From Mojavia pulchra JT2-VF2 (GTDB lineage Bacteria; Cyanobacteriota; Cyanobacteriia; Cyanobacteriales; Nostocaceae), in contig JAHHHN010000015.1 of assembly GCA_019359325.1 (NCBI GenBank), positions 86,097 to 150,096 of the forward strand: a DNA stretch of 64,000 bases, given 5' to 3'. Each line of letters begins with the position of its first letter. Position 1 is the first letter of the stretch. Of this stretch, positions 8,940 through 18,333 are shown piece after piece. The translations under genes and the position numbers were made by a program. The notes beneath the pieces were generated by a model that had not been told where the DNA came from, ran no database searches, and saw only the letters and a list, made by a program, of their open reading frames with translations.

Positions 8940-9356
8940 ATGAATAAACCAATTGTCTGGGTGCATGGAGACTGTCTCAGCCCCAACAACCCCGCACTCC
9001 AAAATTACCCCGACGCGCCAGCCATTTGGGTTTGGGACGATGCTTTAATAAAGGAATGGCAGCTAGGTCTTAAACGCTTGACTTTTATCTATGAATGCTT
9101 GCTAGAACTACCAGTTGTCATTCGTCGAGGTGATGTAGCAAAAGAAATTTTAACTTTTGCCGAAGAGCAGAATGCTAACTTAGTTGTGACAACAACCAGT
9201 CCTAGTCCTCGCTTCGCTCATATCTGCCAAGAAATTGAACGTTCTTTAACTGTAGATGTGCTAGAGGTAGAACCATTTTTTGAGTACGACGGCTATATCG
9301 ACCTGAAGCGGTTCTCACGCTATTGGAAAGTTGCTCAAAATTATGTTTTTGAATAA
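8940..9356 (+). CDS. Photolyase N-terminal (Rossmann) domain as a separate protein
   Basis: A 138-residue protein matching the alpha/beta N-terminal domain of photolyases and cryptochromes: IVWVHGDCLSPNNPAL opens it like the usual first strand and D-NPAL motif, then AIWVWDDAL, KRLTFIYECL and VIRRGDVAKEIL. It ends where the interdomain linker would begin. It lies 39 bp after the FAD-domain gene on the same strand, so the two halves of one enzyme are encoded as separate genes in reversed order. ATG at 8940 is the start. The domain would support antenna binding or stabilise the FAD half. Confidence 0.75.
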   Translation: MNKPIVWVHGDCLSPNNPALQNYPDAPAIWVWDDALIKEWQLGLKRLTFIYECLLELPVVIRRGDVAKEILTFAEEQNANLVVTTTSPSPRFAHICQEIERSLTVDVLEVEPFFEYDGYIDLKRFSRYWKVAQNYVFE

Positions 9357-9358
9357 GG

Positions 9359-9493
9359 GCGGGCATTGGGTATTTATATTGATGTTGGTCGAAGTAGTAT
9401 TTTTAAACTAGGAGGTAAGAGGCAGAAGGGAAATTGATGCAAATTAAAATTTATTTTGGATACCCTCCCCAATACCCAATGCCCAATGCCCGC
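9359..9493. repeat. Inverted intergenic repeat pair
   Basis: GCGGGCATTGGGTATT at 9359-9374 is mirrored by AATACCC...AATGCCCGC at about 9471-9493, enclosing roughly 100 bp. The CATTGGG/CCCAATG motif recurs near 20500 and 26670. It starts right after the photolyase half-gene stop, and could act as a folded 3' end. Confidence 0.5.
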
Positions 9494-9561
9494 AAATCAT
9501 TAGCAGACATTGCCCAAATAATTGCAAAATAAATGAGGTTCGTCATTGTTACTATGTAGAA

Positions 9562-10956
9562 ATGCCGACTAAACTCGTTGATACACAAAATTTGCTTTCT
9601 GACCTCATCGCCCGCTACTCATCGCGTGTGGATTATCTGATGATTCGCCTCGAAGAAGCAGAAGGGACTGATATCTTGTTGCGTGGTGACAAAGTAGAAA
9701 CACTGAGTGAGGGTATCTCAATTGGTGGACATATCCGTGCTTGTTATAAAGGTGGGTGGGGTCTGAGCTGCTTTAATCGGCTTTCGACAATTAAAGAGCG
9801 GATCGAAGAAGCGATCGCGGCTGCTAGGATGGTCGGTGATGAAGAAACTGTACTCGCCCCCATTGACCCAGTACAAGCAAGATGCAGGCTACCTCTAACG
9901 GGAACTGACCCCCGAAAAATTTCTCTAAGCCAAAAAAAACAGTTGTGCGATCGCTATTCTGATTTACTTAAAAGCGTTGACCCTCGTATTAGTACTACTT
10001 CAGTACGCTACGGCGACAGTGCCCAAAAAATTATCCTCGCTACCTCAGAAGGAACTTTAATCGAGCAATCCTGGGTAGATATGGAAATGCGCTTCGCTGC
10101 TACTGCTAGAAATGGCGAAACCGTACAAACTGGAAGGGAAACGACTGGTTCTCGCAAAGCCTATGAAGATTTAGCAAATTTGGATGAGCAAGTTAAAAGT
10201 GCCGCCCAAAGAGCAATTGCGGCTTTATCTTTGCCATCAGTTAAAGGCAATACTTACACAGTAGTTATTGACCCTATACTCACGGGTTTATTTGTCCATG
10301 AAGCCTTTGGGCATCTGTCTGAAGCTGATATGGCTTACGAAAACCCAGATTTACTGGAAGTGATGACCTTTGGTCGGCGATTTGGCCCAGAAGAACTGCA
10401 AATTTTTGATGGTGCTGCGCCTGAAGGACATCGTGGTAGTTATTTTTACGATGATGAAGGCACACCTGCCACTACTACCCAACTAATTAAAGATGGGATT
10501 TTGGTAGGACGTTTACATTCGCGTGAAACCGCTGGCAAGTTGGAGGAAGCACCTACAGGTAATGCACGCTGCCTCAATTATCACTTTACGCCAATTGTGC
10601 GGATGACAAATACCTGGATTGAACGAGGTACAACGCCAGTTGCAGACTTATTTAATGATGTCAAAGAAGGAGTATATGCCCGGAATTGGCTAGGTGGGAT
10701 GACCAATGGGGAAATGTTCACCTTTAGCGCTGGGGAAGCATGGATGATTAGAAACGGCAAAATTGCTGAACCTGTGCGGGATGTAACACTTTCGGGTAAT
10801 GTATTCCAAACCTTAGCCGATATTGAAGCAATTGGTGATGATTTTTACTGGGATGAATCTGGTGGTTGTGGTAAGGGCGGACAAAATGGTTTGCCTGTAG
10901 GCTGTGGTGGCCCAAGTCTGCGAATTCGAGATGTAGTGGTTGGAGGGGAAATATAA
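9562..10956 (+). CDS. tldD: TldD/PmbA family metalloprotease
   Basis: A 464-residue TldD subunit. The zinc motif HEAFGH (HExxxH) is intact near residue 248, and the C-terminal GCGKGGQNGLPVGCGG segment, including the conserved cysteines, is present. TldD and TldE form a heterodimeric protease that processes modified peptides and the CcdA antitoxin in E. coli. No TldE partner is visible in the window; in cyanobacteria it often lies next door or elsewhere. The ATG at 9562 gives the usual family length. Confidence 0.93.
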   Translation: MPTKLVDTQNLLSDLIARYSSRVDYLMIRLEEAEGTDILLRGDKVETLSEGISIGGHIRACYKGGWGLSCFNRLSTIKERIEEAIAAARMVGDEETVLAPIDPVQARCRLPLTGTDPRKISLSQKKQLCDRYSDLLKSVDPRISTTSVRYGDSAQKIILATSEGTLIEQSWVDMEMRFAATARNGETVQTGRETTGSRKAYEDLANLDEQVKSAAQRAIAALSLPSVKGNTYTVVIDPILTGLFVHEAFGHLSEADMAYENPDLLEVMTFGRRFGPEELQIFDGAAPEGHRGSYFYDDEGTPATTTQLIKDGILVGRLHSRETAGKLEEAPTGNARCLNYHFTPIVRMTNTWIERGTTPVADLFNDVKEGVYARNWLGGMTNGEMFTFSAGEAWMIRNGKIAEPVRDVTLSGNVFQTLADIEAIGDDFYWDESGGCGKGGQNGLPVGCGGPSLRIRDVVVGGEI

Positions 10957-11045
10957 ATTCAAAATTCAAAATTCAAAAAGCAAATCTCGTTTGAGTTTCC
11001 TTTCCACGAAGTACTCATTGAAGCGTAGGCTGTAGTTGGCATTTG

Positions 11046-11387
11046 TTAAGCAATCGGTACTCGCTTTAATAAAGCTATCCACATATCTGATGGCTCTGAG
11101 TAGTAATCAATTTCCTCAACTTGATATCGATAAGATTTACCACCTTGCTGCAAAATAATGTAATCAAGGGGTTGAACACCTTTTCCTATGCCAGTCATGT
11201 ACCCAGCCATCCCATTATTTAGCGATTCAAACGCGTAGTCTTTTCCCCAGATGAATCGGCTGTAGTCGTGTGTTGTATTATTCGGTTTTGTGCTGTTTGC
11301 TGGGATAAGCATCGGCAATAACCCATTCAGCAAAGTGAAGCTTAAATTAATACCTGTTCTGATAAGAAACATAAGTGAGTGTTTCAA
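11046..11387 (-). CDS. Hypothetical protein with N-terminal hydrophobic segment
   Basis: A 113-residue protein. Residues 5-30 are hydrophobic (LMFLIRTGINLSFTLLNGLL), like a signal or anchor. The rest is polar and looks like a small beta domain, with YIILQQGGKSYRYQVEEIDYY and a final MWIALLKRV strand. I do not recognise the family. A second ATG at codon 6 is possible. It stands alone, with about 690 bp of AT-rich sequence upstream. Confidence 0.5.
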   Translation of the reverse strand: MKHSLMFLIRTGINLSFTLLNGLLPMLIPANSTKPNNTTHDYSRFIWGKDYAFESLNNGMAGYMTGIGKGVQPLDYIILQQGGKSYRYQVEEIDYYSEPSDMWIALLKRVPIA

Positions 11388-12078
11388 AAGATTATGTCTA
11401 CAATAAAAAACCTGGCTAGGTAAAACTTAATTGTTGACAGCAACCGAACTCAAAAATATTGAATATAAAAGTCTATTCGGTCAATCACCTTTATTGCTGT
11501 ACCAAGACAGACAATATATTTTCTGATTGTAAAAATCTAACTATGGCTATATATAGCATCTAAGCTAATACAGTTCAGTTAGTAATGTTTAGTCCACGGA
11601 TATTCACCTAAACCTAAAAGAATCAGGCTAGGAAGTATTAAATATTATCTGAACCGTGTTAAAACATAAACAAGAAAATTATGAGCTATGTTTTGAGAAT
11701 ACATCTAAAAATAACTTCAAACTAGGGTGTATATTTGAAAATAGTTTTTTAGCCTAGTTAGAAATTTCTAATTTTTTATTACTAGATGCTTCTGTTATGC
11801 AAAACAATGCCAAATATAGTGTTTATATGAAGCCAATGTGAAGCTAACTGTTAATGTTGTTATAATTACTTGTATACTCCTAACATCAGAAAAACTACTT
11901 AAGATTTTACAGCAATAGTAACTGTGCCGTCTACTGTAAAATTACTAAAATATTGAGCATGGTTGGCTTAATATATTAAGTCTTGCCTGATCAAATTTGG
12001 CATATTTATTGATTAATTTATAAATTCGTTATAACTTTGGAGTTTTACTAAATATGTATTTAATACCACAGAAATGCT
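11388..12078. other. AT-rich intergenic region
   Basis: About 690 bp with stop codons in all frames and no recognisable gene, tRNA or terminator. The only structure noted is a degenerate copy of the CAATACGGTTCAG-ended element at 11567-11660. Confidence 0.5.
11567..11660. mobile_element. Degenerate MITE with GTTCAG-type ends
   Basis: AATACAGTTCAG at 11567-11578 and CTGAACCGTGTT at 11649-11660 are inverted repeats matching in 10 of 12 positions. They resemble the ends of the element at 24281-24407. The 94-bp interior is AT-rich and unlike that copy, so the call rests on the ends alone. Confidence 0.35.
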
Positions 12079-12675
12079 TTAATTGGAGCTACCCTTTTCA
12101 AAGACCGCATCAACCTGCTGAAGCAATATTTCTAATGTAGAGGAGTTATCTAATACGACATCAGCCTGCGCTGCCTTTTCTTCAATAGATATTTGGCTGT
12201 TAATACGCGCTTGTGCTTGCTTTTGACTAAGCTGATTTCGCTGTATTAATCTTTGTAACTGCTGCGACGGGGAACAACGTACTACCCAAATTTCTGTAAC
12301 TACATTAGTCATCTGAGCTTCAAACAAGAGAGGGATCACTAATACGAGTGTTTGTGCAGAGGATTCAGTAATAGCTTTGCGAAAGCGATCGCTTACGTAA
12401 GGATGAATTAAGTTCTCTACCCAATTGCGTTCATCTTGTTGATTAAAAATGATTTCGCCGAGAACTTGGCGGTTAAGGTTGCCATCTTGCAGTAAAATCT
12501 GTTGCCCATAACGTTGGGCGATCGCATCGAGAATCGGCGAACCCACAGCTACCGCATCTCTGGCATAAATATCTGCGTCCAAAATCGGCAGATTGTAAGC
12601 ACTAGCTAAATAATTGGCGACAGTAGTTTTACCTGTAGCAATGCCTCCAGTTAAGCCAATAATACGTTTATTCAT
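12079..12675 (-). CDS. coaE: Dephospho-CoA kinase
   Basis: Catalyses the last step of coenzyme A synthesis, phosphorylation of dephospho-CoA at the ribose 3' hydroxyl. The 198-residue protein has the P-loop GLTGGIATGKTT (residues 7-18), the DAD substrate motif (34-36) and the LIHP segment. The length is normal. It lies 40 bp downstream of the CobA-HemD gene on the same strand and may be cotranscribed with it. Confidence 0.96.
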   Translation of the reverse strand: MNKRIIGLTGGIATGKTTVANYLASAYNLPILDADIYARDAVAVGSPILDAIAQRYGQQILLQDGNLNRQVLGEIIFNQQDERNWVENLIHPYVSDRFRKAITESSAQTLVLVIPLLFEAQMTNVVTEIWVVRCSPSQQLQRLIQRNQLSQKQAQARINSQISIEEKAAQADVVLDNSSTLEILLQQVDAVFEKGSSN

Positions 12676-12715
12676 TTATCTATAATAAATAACCGAATAT
12701 TGTTGTTTGTGTGAG

Positions 12716-14329
12716 TTAATAATTGTTTGCCCATTTAATTAGTGCTTGAGTTAATCCATCTAAAGTATATTCTTCAGCTTCTACATCCACGCGTCCGATT
12801 AAGGCTTGACAAGTTTTTGAGGTTTGGGGCCCGATAGAGGCAATACAAACTCCTTCTAAGGTATCTGCAACTACAGATGATTGATTAACGTTGGAGTAGT
12901 TAGAGAAGATGTTAGTTACAAGTTCACAGAAAAATTGCACAGTTTTAGAACTGGCAAAGGTAATTATATCCACCTCGTGATTTTGCAGCGCTAACTGTGC
13001 GGATTGTGGAATAGTTTTAGGGCAGCAAGATTGATATGCAGCAACTTCTATAACTTCTGCTCCCTTGGCAGTTAATTCTTTAATTAAAACTTCTCGTCCG
13101 CCGCTTTCAACTCTGGGAAATAAAACCTTTTTCTGTGCAAGTTCTTCTCTTAAGTTTTCTGCTAAAGCATCTGCAACAAAGTTGGCGGGAATAAAATCAG
13201 GTTTTAACCCGTGTTTTTTGAGACTTTGGGCTGTTTTTTCACCAACAACAGCAATTTTAATGCCAGCCAAGCTACGAGCATCTTTACCCTGTGCGGTTAA
13301 TCGGTCAAAAAAGTAGTCTACACCATTGGTAGAGGTCAGAATTAACCAGTCGAAGTTGGATAAATTAGCGATCGCATGATCCAAAGCTTCCCAACTAGAA
13401 GGCGGGCCAATTTCTAAGGTAGGCATTTCAATGACAGTTGCGCCTGAAGCAGTGAGGCGATCGCTAAATTGGCTCGACTGTCCAACTGAACGTGTGACTA
13501 AAATTGTTTTACCAGCAAGAGGTGTGAAAGTTGGAGAGAGTTTGCTATCCACAGTTTGAAGGTGAGGAGTTGTAAATTTTAGAGAATCGTTTAAATATAT
13601 ATTCTCAGGTTGTAAGAACTTATGCAGCCCAACAACTTCACCAATTACAATTACCACCGGGGATAGAGATATACCAGCCGTTTGTTCCAGAATATTACTT
13701 AGTTGGGCTGTCCAGATTTGTTGATTAGGAGTTCCTGCCCAACGGATAATCGCAATGGGTGTGGAGCGCGATCGCCCTTGCCGCAACAACCGATGTACAA
13801 TCTCTTCTAGGTGTTGTCCTCCCATCAATATTACTAGGGTTTCTAAGCGTGACAGCGCTTCCCAATCTAAGACATCTGGTTCATGGGCTGTCAACACTGC
13901 AAAACAGCGACTCATCACCGGATCTGTTAGGGGAATTCCTGCAAGTAGCGGTGCTGCTAGGGCCGAAGAAATTCCTGGTACTACTTCAAATGCACACCCA
14001 GCAGCTTTCAATGCTTCAATTTCGGAAGTACAGCGTCCAAAAATAAACGGATCGCCTGACTTTAGCCTGATAACTTGTTTTCCTTGTTGGCAGTACTTAA
14101 TCAGTAACTTGTTAATCTCAGCTTGGCTGGTGCTAGGTTTACCGCCACGTTTACCAACATCAAGTTTTAGACAATCAGATGGTACACACTGCAACAATTG
14201 AGCATCTACTAGGGCATCGTAGACCAATACCTGAGTTTTACTCAAGAGATTGTAAGCTTTTACCGTCAGGTATGCCACATCTCCTGGCCCAGCACCTACT
14301 AAGTAAACTGTACCCTTTTGTTCACTCAT
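12716..14329 (-). CDS. cobA-hemD: Uroporphyrinogen-III methyltransferase / uroporphyrinogen-III synthase fusion
   Basis: A 537-residue bifunctional enzyme of tetrapyrrole synthesis. Residues 7-245 are the SAM-dependent uroporphyrinogen-III C-methyltransferase, with VGAGPGD, RLKSGDPFIFGR and VVPGISSALAAP. Residues 272-530 are uroporphyrinogen-III synthase (KTILVTRSVGQSSQF, LTSTNGV). The synthase makes the common macrocycle and the methyltransferase commits it to sirohaem and cobalamin. The fusion places the branch point in one protein. It is 31 bp after the TPR gene and 40 bp ahead of coaE. Confidence 0.95.
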   Translation of the reverse strand: MSEQKGTVYLVGAGPGDVAYLTVKAYNLLSKTQVLVYDALVDAQLLQCVPSDCLKLDVGKRGGKPSTSQAEINKLLIKYCQQGKQVIRLKSGDPFIFGRCTSEIEALKAAGCAFEVVPGISSALAAPLLAGIPLTDPVMSRCFAVLTAHEPDVLDWEALSRLETLVILMGGQHLEEIVHRLLRQGRSRSTPIAIIRWAGTPNQQIWTAQLSNILEQTAGISLSPVVIVIGEVVGLHKFLQPENIYLNDSLKFTTPHLQTVDSKLSPTFTPLAGKTILVTRSVGQSSQFSDRLTASGATVIEMPTLEIGPPSSWEALDHAIANLSNFDWLILTSTNGVDYFFDRLTAQGKDARSLAGIKIAVVGEKTAQSLKKHGLKPDFIPANFVADALAENLREELAQKKVLFPRVESGGREVLIKELTAKGAEVIEVAAYQSCCPKTIPQSAQLALQNHEVDIITFASSKTVQFFCELVTNIFSNYSNVNQSSVVADTLEGVCIASIGPQTSKTCQALIGRVDVEAEEYTLDGLTQALIKWANNY

Positions 14330-14360
14330 AGCTGAGATTTATTGCTTGATTTATCAGATT

Positions 14361-14834
14361 CTAGAATTGACTTGACTTCGCACTCATTTTATCTAATAGA
14401 TGACTGATTCTCTTAGCCTGTTCGGGTTGACGTTGTTTCTGCAATAAATCTTTAGCTAGTTGCAGATTAATTTTGGCTTCTTCTGGCTGATTTAGCTGCA
14501 TCAAAATATTTGCTAAACGCAAGTATGCTTGAGGGTTTTTCGGACTACGACGAATTACATCCTCAAACCATATCGTTGCTTCATCTACTTTACCTTGTTC
14601 TCTTAAAACATCTCCTAACAGTAAGCGAACTACATCATTAGTAGAATTTAAAGAAATGACTTTGCGAAAAGCTGCTTCTGCACCTTGATAGTCTTTTTGC
14701 TGATAAAGATTGATACCTTTTTGAAAAAAGTTTGAGGTAATCAAAGTTTTAGCAGCGAAATAAACAAGCAGAGCAATACTGGCAACTACTACAGCAATGG
14801 CAAAAAAATCAGTTGGTTGAAACGTTTCTAGCAT
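14361..14834 (-). CDS. Membrane-anchored TPR protein
   Basis: A 157-residue protein with one N-terminal membrane helix (about 10-30) followed by three to four tetratricopeptide repeats (QGAEAAFRKVISLN, DEATIWFEDVIRRSP, EEAKINLQLAKDLL). The ATG at 14834 is chosen over an upstream TTG at 14858 that would overlap the prenyltransferase gene. It probably acts as a scaffold at a membrane. Its place between tocopherol and tetrapyrrole genes, with gaps of 4 and 31 bp, suggests cotranscription, but its partner is unknown. Confidence 0.8.
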   Translation of the reverse strand: MLETFQPTDFFAIAVVVASIALLVYFAAKTLITSNFFQKGINLYQQKDYQGAEAAFRKVISLNSTNDVVRLLLGDVLREQGKVDEATIWFEDVIRRSPKNPQAYLRLANILMQLNQPEEAKINLQLAKDLLQKQRQPEQAKRISHLLDKMSAKSSQF

Positions 14835-14838
14835 TGTT

Positions 14839-15771
14839 CTAAGCCAAAAGACAGGCAACAGGAAAAATTAGATATTCGATGAAGAAAAGTTTCCAGATAA
14901 ATTGGTAGAAACGAGCGATCGCACTTTTATCTTGCAAGTCTACAGCCCAACTTTGCAACCACATCCAAACCAACACCACTAAATGAGTAATTACTAAAAA
15001 TAGTGGATTAACTGAAGCCAGACGCAGTACACCAACTAAAATCATTCCCACGTAACAGGAAGTTAGCACCCAAAGCGCAAGATTAAAGACTGCTTGTGCC
15101 CCAAGTTGGATAGTCAAAGTATTGATATTGTAGCGGATATCTCCTGCCATATCAGGGATATCTTTAAAGATAGCGATCGCAAATGTAAATACTAAAATAA
15201 ATAACGTCAGTACCCACACGGGAGCCGGAATTGATCGGTTCTGTTGCGATAGCCAACTAAAGTGCAAAAATAGCCCTAAATTAACAATAGTCCCTCGTAC
15301 TGAAAAAATACAGAATGCTGCCCAAAAAGGAAACCGCTTCAAACGAATTGGTGGTAAAGAATAAGCAGTACCAATCGCCAAACTAATAGCCACCATTCCG
15401 AATAAAAACGGCCCAGTTAACCATGCCACAACTAGTGCCAAAATACCCGTAATCGCAACAATTAATTGTCCTTGTAACTTAGAAAATTCTCCTGCTGCTA
15501 GCGGTAAATGAGGCTTATTAATCTTGTCAATCTCAATATCCTCTAGTTGATTCAGCCCCACAATATAAACATTGCCACATAGACAAGCAATCCAAGGCCC
15601 TAAAAGTGGTAATAAGGAATAATTACGATTGCCAACAGCTTCGGCAATTAAATACAAAGCCAAAACACTCAAACTCGTGCCAATAATTGTATGTGGACGA
15701 GAAAATTTCCAAAAAGCATAAAGCCAGCTACCTGTAAGATTAGGAGACTTTTGCTTAGAAAACTGATTCAT
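14839..15771 (-). CDS. hpt: Homogentisate phytyltransferase (UbiA family)
   Basis: A 310-residue polytopic membrane enzyme of the UbiA prenyltransferase family. The two aspartate-rich motifs are present: NQLEDIEIDKINKPHLPLA (about 75-93) and KDIPDMAGD (about 203-211), which bind prenyl diphosphate through magnesium. The NKPHLPLAAGEFS context is typical of homogentisate prenyltransferases, which make the first committed tocopherol intermediate at the thylakoid or plasma membrane. About eight hydrophobic helices are visible. The neighbouring methyltransferase fits the same pathway. Confidence 0.88.
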   Translation of the reverse strand: MNQFSKQKSPNLTGSWLYAFWKFSRPHTIIGTSLSVLALYLIAEAVGNRNYSLLPLLGPWIACLCGNVYIVGLNQLEDIEIDKINKPHLPLAAGEFSKLQGQLIVAITGILALVVAWLTGPFLFGMVAISLAIGTAYSLPPIRLKRFPFWAAFCIFSVRGTIVNLGLFLHFSWLSQQNRSIPAPVWVLTLFILVFTFAIAIFKDIPDMAGDIRYNINTLTIQLGAQAVFNLALWVLTSCYVGMILVGVLRLASVNPLFLVITHLVVLVWMWLQSWAVDLQDKSAIARFYQFIWKLFFIEYLIFPVACLLA

Positions 15772-15851
15772 GATAATTCTGAATGCATTTTAAATTTTGA
15801 ATTTTGGATGAACAAAGTATTAGCAATGAGGCATATTCTTCACCCAGTTTC

Positions 15852-16694
15852 TTATTTATTGCCGCACAATAACCCAAACCGAATCAAGCCACGCTGATAA
15901 CCTCGACGCATCAACCCTAGCGACAACGCCCCAACAATAGTAGACCATCCCGAATTGAGTAATCCCCAAATTGCTTGGGGAGTAAAGGCTGAGTCAATTA
16001 CAAAATCCCAAAACGGGGCAACAGCGGTTGACCAATCAGCAGTGCGAATATTTTTTAATGAAAGTTGAGTGGCGATCGCAGCATACTCTGGCAACGAAAT
16101 CACATAAGGTAAACAATATACCCGATAAATGTCTTGCAGATGCTTTTGTTCATCAGCTGTTAGTGGTGAGTCCTCAATCGGGCGATGGCACCAAGTAACC
16201 ATAATCAACTTGCCACCAGGTTTTAGCACTCGGTAGCACTCTTGCATAAACTTGGTTTTATCTGGCATATGTTCGCCACTTTCCAAAGACCAAACTAGGT
16301 CAAAAGTATCGTCATCAAAAGGCATTGCTTGAGCATCTGCCACCAAGAATTGACTTCTAGCACTCAAATTAGCCTCATAAGCACGTTCTTTGGCTCTAGC
16401 AGCTTGTACTGGGCTAAGAGTAATCCCTGTTGCCCTAGCATGAAATTTTTCTGCCAAGTACAGAGAACTACCACCAATACCACAGCCCACATCCAAAATA
16501 TTCTCTGCTGTTACCGCCCCTGCCCAATTAAGTAGTTCTTCGATTAAATCAATTTGCGCCTGACGACGATCTTTTTTCTGAGTTCCATTTGGCCCGTAGT
16601 AGCCGTGATGCATATGTTCGCCCCAAATCTGTTCCCACAGACCAGAGGAAGCATCGTAAAACTGCTGAATTTGTTGGTACAATGTTGTGCTCAT
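15852..16694 (-). CDS. Tocopherol-type methyltransferase
   Basis: A 280-residue SAM-dependent methyltransferase with motif I ILDVGCGIGGSS (about 65-76), the DTFDLVWSLESGEHM post-motif and the LKPGGKLIMVTW strand. The sequence resembles gamma-tocopherol methyltransferases, which methylate the chromanol ring in the last step of alpha-tocopherol synthesis. The location 80 bp upstream of the phytyltransferase gene supports this. The ATG at 16694 is preferred to an upstream in-frame codon. Other quinol methyltransferases are related, so the substrate is inferred. Confidence 0.82.
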   Translation of the reverse strand: MSTTLYQQIQQFYDASSGLWEQIWGEHMHHGYYGPNGTQKKDRRQAQIDLIEELLNWAGAVTAENILDVGCGIGGSSLYLAEKFHARATGITLSPVQAARAKERAYEANLSARSQFLVADAQAMPFDDDTFDLVWSLESGEHMPDKTKFMQECYRVLKPGGKLIMVTWCHRPIEDSPLTADEQKHLQDIYRVYCLPYVISLPEYAAIATQLSLKNIRTADWSTAVAPFWDFVIDSAFTPQAIWGLLNSGWSTIVGALSLGLMRRGYQRGLIRFGLLCGNK

Positions 16695-16803
16695 GAAGAA
16701 AGCAGTATAAAAACAAAGCAAAATTCAAATAAACCTACTCGTTAGGCTACCATGTGTGTTTTTAATTAAATAAGGATGTTTTTGCTTCCAGGGCGGGTAA
16801 ACT

Positions 16804-18180
16804 TTGTCTACTCTCCCTGGAAAAGTTTATAAATCTTACTTTGGTATGACGGCTTCTCGCACAGTTTGCTTAGGTTTTTTGGCTCTCATCACCGTAGGAA
16901 CCATCCTACTGATGATGCCTTTTGCAACTAGTAGTGGTAATTGGAATGACCCAATTGTGGCGTTGTTTACCTCAACATCTGCCGTTTGTGTTACCGGATT
17001 ATCTGTAGTTGATCCTGGTACTTATTTTTCCTTTTGGGGGCAGTTGTTTATCGCACTGTTAGTGCAGATTGGGGGATTGGGCTATATGACAACCACCACC
17101 TTTCTGATTCTGCTTATTGGACGCAAGTTTGACTTACGGCAAAAAATCGCAATTCAACAATCTTTAGACCGTCCGGGAATCAGCGGTAGTGCCCAAGTTA
17201 TTCGCTCAATCATTGCCACTACACTAATTTTTGAAATCACTGGAATATTTTTACTACTGCCAGCTTTCGTACCCGATCACGGTTGGTCTCAAGGACTATG
17301 GTTAGCGATTTTTCATAGCATTAATTCTTGGAACAATGCTGGTTTTAGTTTGTTTAAAGATAATTTGATTGGTTATCAGTCATCTGCACTCGTAGTATTT
17401 ACAGTTACAGGACTGATTATCTTTGGGGGCATTGGTTATCAAGTAATTTTAGAAACTTATCTTTGGTTACGCGATCGCCTGCTCAAAAAAACAACTTGTC
17501 AAATATTTTCGCTAGATTTTAAAGTGGCAATAAGCACGACTTTAATCCTTTTATTTGTTGGGGTAATTGCATTTTTATGTATCGAGTTCAGAAACCCAGG
17601 AACCTTTGGTAACTTGAGTTTGCGTGACCAGTTATTATTAGCTTGGTTTCAAGGAGTTACTCCTAGAACTGCTGGTTTTAACACTATTGATATTGGCAAA
17701 ATGACAACTGCTGGCTTATTTATTACGATTGCACTAATGTTTATTGGTGCAAGTCCCGGTGGTACTGGGGGTGGGATGAAAACTACAACCCTGAGAGTTC
17801 TCACAAGTTGTACACAAGCAATCCTTCAGGGAAAAGAAGAAGTTTTATTATATGATCGCAAAATAGCAATACCTTTAATTTTAAAAGCTGTTGGTGTATT
17901 GGTCGGTTCTGTGGCAACCGTGATTTTTGCAACAATTTTAATTGCCCTCACAGATCCCAAATTAGATTTTATTAAAATTCTGTTTGAAGTAGTATCAGCC
18001 TTTGCTACAGTGGGTCTTTCCACAGGTATTACGGGAACTGTCTCTGTAGGAGCAAAGCTAATATTAATCGCCACAATGTATATTGGAAGAGTTGGCATTT
18101 TACTTCTCATGTCTGCCATATTAGGAGACCCCCGTCCCAGCAGAATTCATTATCCTGAAGAAAACTTATTAGTGGGATAG
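16804..18180 (+). CDS. ktrB: Potassium uptake channel subunit KtrB (TrkH family)
   Basis: The membrane-spanning subunit of a Ktr/Trk potassium (often sodium-coupled) uptake system, up to 458 residues. Four selectivity-filter-like P-loops are visible, including STSAVCVTGLS and SAFATVGLSTG, and SPGGTGGGMKTTT is the typical gate-region sequence. About eight to ten membrane helices are present. The start is uncertain: TTG at 16804 or ATG at 16846, which removes 14 residues. The regulator gene ktrA follows about 150 bp downstream. Confidence 0.9.
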   Translation: MSTLPGKVYKSYFGMTASRTVCLGFLALITVGTILLMMPFATSSGNWNDPIVALFTSTSAVCVTGLSVVDPGTYFSFWGQLFIALLVQIGGLGYMTTTTFLILLIGRKFDLRQKIAIQQSLDRPGISGSAQVIRSIIATTLIFEITGIFLLLPAFVPDHGWSQGLWLAIFHSINSWNNAGFSLFKDNLIGYQSSALVVFTVTGLIIFGGIGYQVILETYLWLRDRLLKKTTCQIFSLDFKVAISTTLILLFVGVIAFLCIEFRNPGTFGNLSLRDQLLLAWFQGVTPRTAGFNTIDIGKMTTAGLFITIALMFIGASPGGTGGGMKTTTLRVLTSCTQAILQGKEEVLLYDRKIAIPLILKAVGVLVGSVATVIFATILIALTDPKLDFIKILFEVVSAFATVGLSTGITGTVSVGAKLILIATMYIGRVGILLLMSAILGDPRPSRIHYPEENLLVG

Positions 18181-18333
18181 TCAAAGGACATAATATAGAT
18201 GGGAAGGATACCTTACTTAGTAATGAATAAACTGATAAAATTTAGATTATCTGGCAAAAAGTAGAATTTTTAATTAATTGTCTAAAACCTTTTTTTGCCT
18301 CAGATACAGGGAGCGCTAATAAGGATAAAAATT

